Below are positions 7,083 through 14,590 of a stretch of 14,590 nucleotides of DNA, in pieces (within the stretch, counting starts at the first letter, position 1; every line of letters starts with the position of its first letter). The position numbers were made by a program, and so were the translations under genes. The DNA is taken from NCBI GenBank assembly GCA_946886065.1, contig CAMPHU010000110.1, positions 1 to 14,590 of the forward strand, read 5' to 3'. Source of the DNA: an uncultured Massilia sp. (GTDB lineage: Bacteria > Pseudomonadota > Gammaproteobacteria > Burkholderiales > Burkholderiaceae). The notes under the pieces are model-generated. The model made no database searches. It was not told the DNA's origin and worked only from the letters and a program-made list of their open reading frames with translations.

Positions 7083-7793
7083 GTGCTGAAATTCGTCTTC
7101 TGGGCTTTGCTGGCGCTGAACGCCGTACTGTTCGCCTATGGCCGCGGCTATCTCGGCACGCCTGCCGGCAGCGAGCGCGAACCCGCGCGCCTGAAGAACC
7201 AGCTCGCCACCGAGCGCATCGCGCTGCTGGGCGAGGCCGAGGCGAAGGCGCTGGCCGACAGCGTCAAGCCGGCCGCGGAAGCTCCGGCAGCGCCGGCCGC
7301 CCCGACCGAACCGGCGCCGGCGGCTCCGCTGCTGGCCTGCGTGCAGGCGGGCCCCTTCGCCGCGGGCGACGTGCGCCGTTTCGAATCGCGTATCGCGCGC
7401 CTGGAGCTGGGCGAGCGCCAGTCGCGCATCAGCGTCCCCTTCCAGGAAGTGAGCAGCTACATGGTCTACCTGCCGCCCGCGGGCGGCAAGGAAGGCGCGG
7501 ACAAGCGCAGCGCCGAACTCAAGGAGCGCGGTGTCGACAATTTCTTCGTGATGCAGGGCGAGTCGGCCATGAAATACGCGATCTCGCTGGGCGTGTTCAA
7601 GACCGAGGCGGCGGCCCAGATCCAGGCCGCCACCCTGGGCCGCCAGGGCGTGCGCGGCGTGCGCATCCTGCCGCGCGGCCCGCAGGGCACGCGCACCGCC
7701 TACCAGTTCAGGAACATCGATGCCGGCACGCGCACGCGCATCGCCGGCATTGCCGACGGCTTCAGCGGCGCGCAGTTGCGCGACTGCCCGTAG
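7083..7793 (+). CDS. Membrane-anchored SPOR-type protein with a probable tandem SPOR region
   Basis: A 236-residue protein if started at GTG 7083 (243 residues from TTG 7062). Seen: an N-terminal transmembrane anchor (about 3-19); a charged helical stretch (30-62); a Pro/Ala linker (63-82); then a periplasmic part. Residues 84-158 can be read as strand-helix-strand-strand-helix-strand (ACVQAGPF, a helix, ISVPFQEV, YMVYLPP, a helix, NFFVMQ). Residues 164-235 repeat the order (YAISLGVF, a helix, VRGVRILP, TAYQFRN, a helix, QLRDC). YAISLGVFKTEAAA is the clearest SPOR hallmark. The only cysteines are Cys86, in the first strand, and Cys235, next to last, so a DsbA-made disulfide closing the region is possible. 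Last gene of the plus-strand run; its stop is 13 bp from the rlpA stop. Specific function unknown; a cell-division or peptidoglycan role is inferred. Confidence 0.75.
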   Translation: MLKFVFWALLALNAVLFAYGRGYLGTPAGSEREPARLKNQLATERIALLGEAEAKALADSVKPAAEAPAAPAAPTEPAPAAPLLACVQAGPFAAGDVRRFESRIARLELGERQSRISVPFQEVSSYMVYLPPAGGKEGADKRSAELKERGVDNFFVMQGESAMKYAISLGVFKTEAAAQIQAATLGRQGVRGVRILPRGPQGTRTAYQFRNIDAGTRTRIAGIADGFSGAQLRDCP

Positions 7794-7806
7794 CCGGCAC
7801 GATCCT

Positions 7807-8787
7807 TCAGCGTCTCACGACCAGGGGCTTGAGCCCGAGCGACTTCGGCAGCTTGCGCGCAGCCTTCGCCGCCGCCTTGCGGGTCGCGAACGGCCCGCCA
7901 TACAGGCGGTTCACCGTCCCCACCGTCACCACTTCCAAGGTCCCGAGCGCCACGCCTGCCCTGGCCAGCTTCTCGCGCATCGCTTCCGCCATGCCGCTGC
8001 GGCTGTAGGAGCCGAGCTGCACGTAGAATCCGGACGCCAGCTGTGCGACCGCGGCGCTGTCGGACTCCACCTTCTCTTCGAGCACCAGGGCCGCCATGTC
8101 CGGCGGGGCCGATTGCGCCAGCGAGGTCGCGGCGCGGCGCTCGGCGGCGAGGCGCGCCGGATCGCTGGGGAACAGCCGCTCGATCTCGACCCGGTGGGTG
8201 CCTTTGCCCAGCAGGTCCAGCCTGAGCGCGGCCGCATGGGACAAGTCGATGACGCGGCTGCCATGGAAGGGACCGCGGTCGTTGATGCGCACGATCACGG
8301 ACTTGCCGCTGTCGACGCTGGTCACGCGCGCATAGGACGGGATCGGCAGGGTCGGATGCGCCGCCGTCAGCTTGGTCATGTCGTAGCGCTCGCCCGACGA
8401 GGTCTTCTGGCCGTGGAAGCGGTTGGCGTACCAGCTGGCCACGCCCCGCTGGACGAAAGGATCCTCGTGCAGGATCGGGGTATAAGTCTGGCCGAACACC
8501 GAGTACGGGCGGTTGGCCCACTTGACGTAGGGCTCGTACTTGACCACCGAGTCGGTCGCGCCTCCGGACGGATCGTCGCCCGCGCCGTCGTTCCTGTAGT
8601 AGCCGCCGAGGCCGGAATCGGCCTCCGGCAGCTCGGGCGCCTTGCCATGCCTGGCCGCGGGCTTGTGCAGCCAGGGCAGCGGGATCAGCTTCAGGTAGTC
8701 CGCTGCCGTGTTGTTTGCCGGGGTACTACAGCCGGCGCCCAGGATGGCAAGCGCAACGACCGCCGAAAAATTCCTTCGAACGGCCAT
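7807..8787 (-). CDS. rlpA: RlpA: septal-ring lipoprotein / lytic transglycosylase with SPOR domain
   Basis: An outer-membrane lipoprotein predicted to cleave peptide-free glycan strands. The 326-residue precursor has a lipoprotein signal (VVALAILGAGC, Cys20), a linker, a double-psi beta-barrel domain (about 93-203) and a C-terminal SPOR domain (about 252-325, starting GFYVQLGSYS). Glu133 (SSGERYD), His144 (LTAAH) and Asp170 (RINDRGPF) show the same 11- and 26-residue spacings as Glu120, His131 and Asp157 of the active Pseudomonas aeruginosa enzyme as I recall it, so activity is likely; E. coli RlpA lacks it. A strong ribosome-binding site GGAGGA (8794-8799) lies 6 nt before the ATG. It follows rodA by 17 nt and closes the mre-mrd operon. 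Its stop faces the SPOR gene across 13 bp, and I see no terminator. Confidence 0.95.
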   Translation of the reverse strand: MAVRRNFSAVVALAILGAGCSTPANNTAADYLKLIPLPWLHKPAARHGKAPELPEADSGLGGYYRNDGAGDDPSGGATDSVVKYEPYVKWANRPYSVFGQTYTPILHEDPFVQRGVASWYANRFHGQKTSSGERYDMTKLTAAHPTLPIPSYARVTSVDSGKSVIVRINDRGPFHGSRVIDLSHAAALRLDLLGKGTHRVEIERLFPSDPARLAAERRAATSLAQSAPPDMAALVLEEKVESDSAAVAQLASGFYVQLGSYSRSGMAEAMREKLARAGVALGTLEVVTVGTVNRLYGGPFATRKAAAKAARKLPKSLGLKPLVVRR

Positions 8788-8804
8788 TGGTCGTCCTCCA
8801 TCTA

Positions 8805-9920
8805 TTACGTCTGCACGAGTTTACGATGTCTTTGAATACTCATCAATATGCCGGCGCCAAGTCCGAGCGTGATGAAGGCCGTGCCGCCGTAGCTCATGAA
8901 GGGCAAGGGCACGCCGACGACCGGCAGGATGCCGGCCACCATGCCCATGTTCACGAAGGCATAGGTGAAGAAGATCATCGTGATCGCCCCCGCCAGCAGG
9001 CGCGAGAACTGATTCGGCGCATTGGCCGCGATCATCAACCCGCGCCCGATCAGGAGCAGGTAGACGAACAGCAGCACCAGGTTGCCGACCAGGCCGAATT
9101 CTTCCGAATACACGGAGAACACGAAGTCGGTCGTCCGTTCGGGCACGAACTCGAGGTAGCCCTGGGTGCCCTTCATGTAGCCCTTGCCGCTCACGCCTCC
9201 CGAGCCGATCGCGATGATCGACTGGATGATGTGGAAGCCCTTGCCCAGCGGGTCGGAGGTCGGGTCGATCAGGGTCATCACCCGCTCGCGCTGGTAATCG
9301 TGCATCATCGACCAGCCGATCGGCAGGCTGGCCGCGCCCATCACGGCCAGCGTGATGATCGCCTTCCAGGACAGGCCGGCCAGGAAGATCACGTACAGGC
9401 CGGAGGCCGCCACCAGCAGCGAGGTGCCGAGGTCGGGCTGCTTGGCGATCAGGGTCACCGGGATCAGGAGCAGCACCGCCGCGACGGCGAAGGACTTCCA
9501 GCTCCCGACCGTGGCCTTGGTCTGGAAGTACCAGGCCAGCATCAGCGGCATGGCGATCTTCAGGATCTCGGAAGGCTGGATGTCGACGCCGACGTGCAGC
9601 CAGCGGCGCGCGCCCTTCTTGATGATGCCGAACATCGCGACCGCGATCAGCAGTGCCACCCCGAAGGTATAGATCGGCACCGCCAGCCGCATCAGGGTCT
9701 GGGGCGGGATGTTCGCCGCCACCCACATGATGGCGAAGGACAGCAGGAAGTTACGGATCTGGTGCTCGACGCGGTCCGGGAAATCGGCGCCGGCCGAGGT
9801 CATCGTGATCATGCTGATCGTCATCAGGACGAACAGGATCAAGGTCAGCGGGCCGTCGAAGACCGTGAAATACGGACGCAGGCGGCGCCGCAGCGAGCGT
9901 CGTTCTGGAATGTGCGCCAT
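8805..9920 (-). CDS. rodA: RodA peptidoglycan glycosyltransferase (SEDS family)
   Basis: Polymerises lipid II into glycan strands for side-wall growth, in complex with PBP2. The 371-residue multi-spanning membrane protein has a short cytoplasmic N-terminus and about ten hydrophobic segments. SEDS landmarks are visible: QPDLGTS (161-167); GKGYMKGTQ (245-253); PERTTDFVFSVYSEE (260-274), with Asp265 at the position of the catalytic aspartate of E. coli RodA (Asp262 as I recall); and PFMSYGGT (340-347). The ribosome-binding site AAAGGA (9928-9933) lies inside the last codons of mrdA, 7 nt before the ATG. Only 3 nt separate it from the mrdA stop, which suggests coupled synthesis of the enzyme pair. 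Confidence 0.97.
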   Translation of the reverse strand: MAHIPERRSLRRRLRPYFTVFDGPLTLILFVLMTISMITMTSAGADFPDRVEHQIRNFLLSFAIMWVAANIPPQTLMRLAVPIYTFGVALLIAVAMFGIIKKGARRWLHVGVDIQPSEILKIAMPLMLAWYFQTKATVGSWKSFAVAAVLLLIPVTLIAKQPDLGTSLLVAASGLYVIFLAGLSWKAIITLAVMGAASLPIGWSMMHDYQRERVMTLIDPTSDPLGKGFHIIQSIIAIGSGGVSGKGYMKGTQGYLEFVPERTTDFVFSVYSEEFGLVGNLVLLFVYLLLIGRGLMIAANAPNQFSRLLAGAITMIFFTYAFVNMGMVAGILPVVGVPLPFMSYGGTAFITLGLGAGILMSIQRHRKLVQT

Positions 9921-9923
9921 GGC

Positions 9924-11915
9924 TTATTCCTTTCTGGTGGTGACGGCCGGCGCGGCAGCCACTTGCGCGGGTGCGGCAGCCGGAACCTGGACGGGGGCGG
10001 CCGTGCGCTTCACGGTGGCGGCCGCGGGCGCCGCCGCGTCCTTGGGCTTCGGCGGCGGCGGGCGCTTGCCCAGCAGCCAGTAGTCGAGCGCCTTGCGTGC
10101 GATCGGCGCGGCCGCGCTCGCACCGAAGCCCGCGTTCTCGACCACCAGGGCCAGCGCGATGCGCGGCTTGTCGGCCGGGGCGAAGGCGACATACAGCGCG
10201 TTGTCGCGGTGGCGCTCGTCGATGGCGTGGGCATTGTACTTCTGCCCTTTCAGGCCGATCACCTGCGCGGTACCGGTCTTGCCGCCCGAAATGTAGCCGG
10301 CGTTGGCGAAGGCGCGGTAGCCCGTACCGTAGGACTCCTGGGTCACGCCCACCATCGTGTGCTTGATGAAATCGATGTTTTCCTGCTTGAGCGGGATGCG
10401 GCGGGTTTCCTTCGGCACCGTCAGGGTGCGCTGGCGGGTGGCGCCGTCCTCGATCATCTTGACCAGGTGCGGCTTCATCACCACGCCGTCGTTGGCCAGG
10501 TTGGCCACCGCGTGCGCCAGCTGCAGCATGGTGTAGTTGTTGAAGCCCTGGCCGATCGACACCGAGATGGTGTCGCCGCCCACCCACTTCTGGGCCGCGC
10601 GGTTGCGCTTGAAGCGCTGCGCCTTCCATTCCTTGGACGGCAGCACGCCGGTCTTCTCGTGCTCGAGGTCGATGCCGGTCGGCTCGCCGAAGCCGAACTG
10701 GCGCATGAAGCCCGACATCCTGTCGATGCCCATCTCGTTGCCGAGCTGGTAGTAATAGGTGTCGCAGGACTCGACCACCGACTTGTACATGTCGACGTAG
10801 CCGTGGCCGCCCGGCTTGTCGTCGTTGAAGCGGTGGCCGCCCAGCACGAAGAAGCCCGGATCGCGGATCGCGTCCGAAGGGCGGCGCAGGCCCAGCTCCA
10901 GCGCGGCCAGCGACATGAAGGGCTTGAAGGTCGATCCCGGCGGATAGGTGCCCGACAGCGGACGGTTCATCAGCGGGCGGTCGAGCGAGGTGTTCAGCTC
11001 GTTCCAGTTCTGGGTGTCGATGCCGTCCACGAACAGGTTCGGGTCGAAGCCCGGGCGCGACACGTAGGCCAGCACGTCGCCGGTGCTCGGCTCGATCGCC
11101 ACCAGGGCGCCGCGCTGTTCGCCGAAGGCTTCCTCGACCACCTTCTGCAGCTCGATGTCGAGCGAGAGGATCAGGTTGCTGCCAGCGACCGGTGCGGTAC
11201 GGCGCAGGGTGCGGATGGCGCGGCCGCCGGCCGAGCGCTCCACCTCTTCGTAGCCGGTCTGGCCGTGCAGGTGGCGCTCGTAGCGCTTTTCCAGGCCTTC
11301 CTTGCCGATATGCTCGGTGCCGTTATAGTTGGCGGCGTCCTCGGTTTCCTCGAGGGCGTCGGCTTCGCGCTGGTTGATGCGGCCGATGTAGCCGATCACG
11401 TGCGAGGCGGTTTCGCCCAGCGGGTACTGGCGGAACAGGCGCGCCTGGACTTCGACGCCGGGGAAGCGGAAGCGCTGCGCGGTGAAGCGCGCCACCTCGT
11501 CGTCGGTCAGGCGGGTGCGGATCGGCACGCTGGCGAAGCTGCGCGACTCTTCCAGCAGGCGCTTGAAGCGGCGCCGGTCGCGCGGCTCGATCACGACCAG
11601 CTTGGCCAGCTCGTCGATCACGGAATCCAGGTTGGCGTGCAGCTTGGACGGGTTGATCTCGAGGGTGTAGGCGGAGTAGTTGCGCGCCAGGACCACGCCG
11701 TTGCGGTCCACGATCAGGCCGCGGTTGGGCACGATCGGCACCAGCGCGATGCGGTTGTCCTCGGCCTGGGCGGCGTACTGGTCGTGGTGCAGCACCTGCA
11801 GCCAGACGAAGCGCGCCACCAGCAGGCCGAAGCAGACGAACACCAGTCCCACCAGCACCGTCAGGCGCATGCGGAACTTGTGGATCTCGCGGTCGTTATC
11901 CTTGAATTCGGTCAT
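9924..11915 (-). CDS. mrdA: Penicillin-binding protein 2 (elongasome transpeptidase)
   Basis: Class B penicillin-binding protein that cross-links the glycan strands made by RodA during cell elongation. The 663-residue protein has a cytoplasmic N-terminus, one transmembrane helix (about 17-37) and a PBP dimerisation/pedestal region (about 60-235, starting near VPNRGLIVDRNG). The transpeptidase domain carries SxxK at Ser328-Lys331 (GSTFK), the SxD variant of SxN at Ser383-Asp385 (SCDTYYYQ), usual for PBP2, and KTG at 546-548 (SGGKTGTAQ). The family core ends near residue 618 (DYWLLGK). A further 45-residue tail rich in Ala, Pro and Lys extends into the periplasm. It lies 19 nt after mreD with no evident ribosome-binding site, and 3 nt before rodA. 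Confidence 0.97.
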   Translation of the reverse strand: MTEFKDNDREIHKFRMRLTVLVGLVFVCFGLLVARFVWLQVLHHDQYAAQAEDNRIALVPIVPNRGLIVDRNGVVLARNYSAYTLEINPSKLHANLDSVIDELAKLVVIEPRDRRRFKRLLEESRSFASVPIRTRLTDDEVARFTAQRFRFPGVEVQARLFRQYPLGETASHVIGYIGRINQREADALEETEDAANYNGTEHIGKEGLEKRYERHLHGQTGYEEVERSAGGRAIRTLRRTAPVAGSNLILSLDIELQKVVEEAFGEQRGALVAIEPSTGDVLAYVSRPGFDPNLFVDGIDTQNWNELNTSLDRPLMNRPLSGTYPPGSTFKPFMSLAALELGLRRPSDAIRDPGFFVLGGHRFNDDKPGGHGYVDMYKSVVESCDTYYYQLGNEMGIDRMSGFMRQFGFGEPTGIDLEHEKTGVLPSKEWKAQRFKRNRAAQKWVGGDTISVSIGQGFNNYTMLQLAHAVANLANDGVVMKPHLVKMIEDGATRQRTLTVPKETRRIPLKQENIDFIKHTMVGVTQESYGTGYRAFANAGYISGGKTGTAQVIGLKGQKYNAHAIDERHRDNALYVAFAPADKPRIALALVVENAGFGASAAAPIARKALDYWLLGKRPPPPKPKDAAAPAAATVKRTAAPVQVPAAAPAQVAAAPAVTTRKE

Positions 11916-11934
11916 GCTGAAACAGTTACCAATA

Positions 11935-12453
11935 TCAGATCGGGCGGGTGTGGTCGCGGTCGACGGCGCGGCGCTGGGGCGCCAGCAGCAGCCAGGTGAT
12001 CACCGGCCACAGGGCCACGGCCACCAGGCTCTCGACGAAGGTCAGCAGGCCCGGGAAGCGGCCCGACACGGTGAAGTGCACGAAGGCCTGGATCGCCTGC
12101 GCCAGCAGCAGCAGCGGGAACACGTGCATGGCCTGGGTCATCGTGTGGAACCACAGCACGCGGCGGTGGATCATGATCGCCAGGTAGGACAGCAGCGTGT
12201 AGGCCAGCGCGTTCTCGCCCAGCAGGCTGGCGTCGTGCACGTCCATCAGCAGGCCCATGATGAAGGCGACGCCGATGCCGACCTTGCGCGGCTGGTGGAT
12301 GCCCCAGAACACCAGCACCAGCGCGACGAAGTCGGGCGCGCCCACCCAGCGGCCCCAGGGCAGCAGGTTGAGCATGAAGGCGCACACCAGGCTGAAGGTG
12401 ATGAACAGCGGGCTGACGGGCAGCAGGATGTAATGCGGACGGTTACCGGGCAT
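11935..12453 (-). CDS. mreD: Rod shape-determining protein MreD
   Basis: An integral membrane partner of MreC and MreB in the elongasome. The 172-residue protein is hydrophobic throughout, with about five membrane-spanning segments. Family features include the N-terminal HYILLPVSPLFI, the segment APDFVALVLVFWGIHQP, and VAFIMGLLMDVHDASLLGENALAY near residues 63-85. The C-terminus is a short basic tail. The ATG is supported by AGGA 8 nt upstream on the minus strand. It begins 15 nt after the mreC stop. Confidence 0.93.
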   Translation of the reverse strand: MPGNRPHYILLPVSPLFITFSLVCAFMLNLLPWGRWVGAPDFVALVLVFWGIHQPRKVGIGVAFIMGLLMDVHDASLLGENALAYTLLSYLAIMIHRRVLWFHTMTQAMHVFPLLLLAQAIQAFVHFTVSGRFPGLLTFVESLVAVALWPVITWLLLAPQRRAVDRDHTRPI

Positions 12454-12468
12454 GGTCGGGTCCTGGAA

Positions 12469-13671
12469 TCATTGTCCGGCCGGCGCCGCGGGGACGGCGG
12501 CGGCGGGTGCGGGTCGGGTGGCGGCCGGCGCCGCACCTGCCGGCGTGGCGCGCGTACCCGGCGTGAACAGGGGCGCGCCCTGGCTTGCCGGTGCGGCGCC
12601 CGCTGCCGCACCTTGTGCGGCGGGCGTTGCCGGGCGGGTGGCGGGAGCCGGCGTGGGCTGGGCTGGCGCGCCGCCCGTGACCGCGCCGCTCACCGGGGCG
12701 GCCTGCGCCTGCGGCTGGGCGGCCGGCGGGACCTGCGGCGGCAGCGGCGAAGCCGGCAGCGGCGGCAGCGGCACCGGCTCCATCTTGGGCAGCTTGCGCC
12801 CGCCCGCCTTGGCGGCTTCCGGCGCCGGGCGCGGCGGCAGCGGCATCTGCGACATGATCACCAGCACCTGGCGGTTGCGGTCGATGCCGCCCAGCGGCTG
12901 GGCGACCACGCGGCCGAAGGAGCCGGCGGCCTTCTCGACCTGGATCACGCGCGCCACCGCCAGGCCGGCCGGATACATGCCGTCCAGGCCCGAGGTGACC
13001 AGCACGTCGCCCACCTGGATGTCGGCGTCCTGGGCCACGAAGCGCAGGTCGAGCAGGCCGGACTGGCCGCGGCCATAGGCGATGCTGCGCAGGCCCGAGC
13101 GCAATACCTGCACCGGGATCGCCTGTTCCTTGTCGGTCAGGAGCGTGACTTCGGAGGTGAAGGGGAAGACGCGCGTCACCTGGCCGATCACGCCGGCGTG
13201 GTCCACGATCGGCAGGCCCAGCATCACGCCGGAGCGCGCGCCGCGGTCCAGCACGATGCGGCGCGTCGAAGGATCGCGCGCGTCGTACAGGACTTCGCTC
13301 ATCAGGGTCTTGACCGGCAGCTGCTCGCGCGCCTCCATCAGGCGGCGCAGGTGGGCGTTCTCGGCGCTCTGGAATTGGGCCTGCTGCAGCAGGCGCGCCT
13401 GCACCAGCTGCTGGTTCTTGAGTTCGCGCACTTCCTTCTGCAGCGAGGACAGCGAGGAGAAATAGCCGCCCATGGAACCCAGCGCCTCGCGCGGCATCAG
13501 GGCCGCCATCTGCACCGGATAGAGCACGGTGGCCGCGACCTGGCGCACCCCGGAGAGCAGGTTCATGCGGGCGTCGACCACCAGCAGCACGAGCGAGATG
13601 AGCGCGAACACGATCACCTTGACGCGCGCCGGGGCGCCTTGTTTGAAGAGCGGCGGAGGACTGTATTGCAT
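12469..13671 (-). CDS. mreC: Rod shape-determining protein MreC with long Pro/Ala-rich tail
   Basis: A bitopic membrane protein whose periplasmic part binds and activates PBP2. The 400-residue protein has a cytoplasmic N-terminus (1-16), a transmembrane helix (about 17-33) and a coiled coil (about 72-112, SSLQKEVRELKNQQLVQ). The two beta-barrel subdomains follow (about 118-275; RIVLDRGARSGVMLGLPIV and DIQVGDVLVTSGLDGMYPAG are typical). The core ends near residue 275 (QVLVIMSQ). The remaining ~125 residues are almost only Pro, Ala, Gly, Gln, Thr and Arg and look disordered; the DNA there (12469-12845) is correspondingly GC-rich and repetitive. It starts 97 nt after mreB, beyond a strong hairpin, with no clear ribosome-binding site. 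Confidence 0.95.
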   Translation of the reverse strand: MQYSPPPLFKQGAPARVKVIVFALISLVLLVVDARMNLLSGVRQVAATVLYPVQMAALMPREALGSMGGYFSSLSSLQKEVRELKNQQLVQARLLQQAQFQSAENAHLRRLMEAREQLPVKTLMSEVLYDARDPSTRRIVLDRGARSGVMLGLPIVDHAGVIGQVTRVFPFTSEVTLLTDKEQAIPVQVLRSGLRSIAYGRGQSGLLDLRFVAQDADIQVGDVLVTSGLDGMYPAGLAVARVIQVEKAAGSFGRVVAQPLGGIDRNRQVLVIMSQMPLPPRPAPEAAKAGGRKLPKMEPVPLPPLPASPLPPQVPPAAQPQAQAAPVSGAVTGGAPAQPTPAPATRPATPAAQGAAAGAAPASQGAPLFTPGTRATPAGAAPAATRPAPAAAVPAAPAGQ

Positions 13672-13678
13672 GACGCTT

Positions 13679-13708
13679 AGTAAAGGAAATGCGGCCTACG
13701 AATGTCAA
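13679..13708 (-). promoter_or_regulatory. Possible internal promoter before mreC (weak)
   Basis: On the minus strand a perfect TTGACA (plus 13703-13708) is followed after 18 bp by TTTACT (13679-13684), four of six matches to the -10 consensus. Initiation would fall within a few bases of the mreC ATG, giving an almost leaderless message, which argues for caution. The -35 hexamer is also the foot of the hairpin's 3' arm. Confidence 0.25.
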
Positions 13709-13762
13709 GGCGGGCAGACGCGCACGGTCTCCACCGCACGCCCTGCCCGCCCTGGCCTGACA
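13703..13762 (-). other. Strong stem-loop in the mreB-mreC intergenic RNA
   Basis: In the minus-strand transcript this 60-nt segment folds on itself. There is an outer 5-bp stem (TGTCA with TGACA), then a bulge, a perfect 9-bp stem (GGCGGGCAG with CTGCCCGCC), a small internal loop, and a further 9 bp including two G-U pairs, closed by a GGAG loop. It starts 6 nt after the mreB stop and ends 31 nt before mreC. No T-run follows (TTCGTAGG comes next), so it is not a standard intrinsic terminator. A partial attenuator, an RNA-processing site, or a stabiliser of the mreB 3' end are the likelier roles. Confidence 0.6.
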
Positions 13763-13768
13763 CCTGTC

Positions 13769-14590
<822 letters not shown>

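Noticed and set aside
8715..11999. A 1,094-codon open frame on the plus strand
   Set aside because: It is antisense to rodA and mrdA, which are unmistakable. Its product is an Ala/Arg/His/Gln/Gly-rich composition typical of the mirror frame of GC-rich genes, with no recognisable domain.
12469..12845. Repetitive GC-rich DNA that could be a repeat array
   Set aside because: It is the coding sequence for the low-complexity MreC tail; no regular repeat unit with conserved spacing is visible, and no CRISPR-like structure.
11680..13680. A 666-codon plus-strand open frame
   Set aside because: Antisense to mreD, mreC and part of mrdA; low-complexity translation driven by codon bias.

Overview
The window is GC-rich, densely packed bacterial chromosome with only housekeeping genes. 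Gene content and order (mreB-mreC-mreD-mrdA-rodA-rlpA facing an argS-SPOR-dsbA-SDR-birA-coaX-SPOR run) and protein flavour point to a betaproteobacterium of the order Burkholderiales, most likely Oxalobacteraceae (Massilia/Telluria/Duganella-like). The taxon is an inference from recalled family resemblance, not a search. I see no mobile element, CRISPR array, rRNA or tRNA.

Layout. Positions 1-1463 (minus) hold the rRNA methyltransferase RsmB, whose C-terminus runs off the left edge. A 214-bp divergent intergenic region (1464-1677) follows, with a perfect TATAAT for the rightward genes. From 1678 to 7793 (plus) lie seven closely spaced genes: argS, an FtsN-like SPOR membrane protein, dsbA, a short-chain dehydrogenase, birA, coaX and a second SPOR-type membrane protein. 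Three consecutive junctions are 4-bp ATGA overlaps. This run meets, tail to tail across 13 bp, a minus-strand operon that in transcription order reads mreB (start outside the window), mreC, mreD, mrdA (PBP2), rodA, rlpA. No gene-free stretch exceeds 300 bases.

Function. The minus-strand operon encodes most of the rod-shape (elongasome) machinery: the MreB filament, the MreC and MreD membrane partners, the PBP2 transpeptidase, the RodA glycosyltransferase and the RlpA lytic transglycosylase. The plus-strand operon mixes translation (ArgS), periplasmic disulfide formation (DsbA), cofactor supply (biotin ligase, type III pantothenate kinase) and two SPOR proteins expected to bind septal peptidoglycan. 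With RlpA, three SPOR-type proteins lie within about 5.4 kb.

No convincing new biological system is visible. The points most worth a second look are: (1) the second SPOR protein looks like two SPOR-type modules in tandem, with its only two cysteines at the two ends of the tandem region, downstream of dsbA; (2) a strong hairpin just after mreB pairs better in the mre transcript than in the opposite strand; (3) MreC and PBP2 carry long Pro/Ala-rich periplasmic tails; (4) DsbA has a Trp just before its cis-proline.
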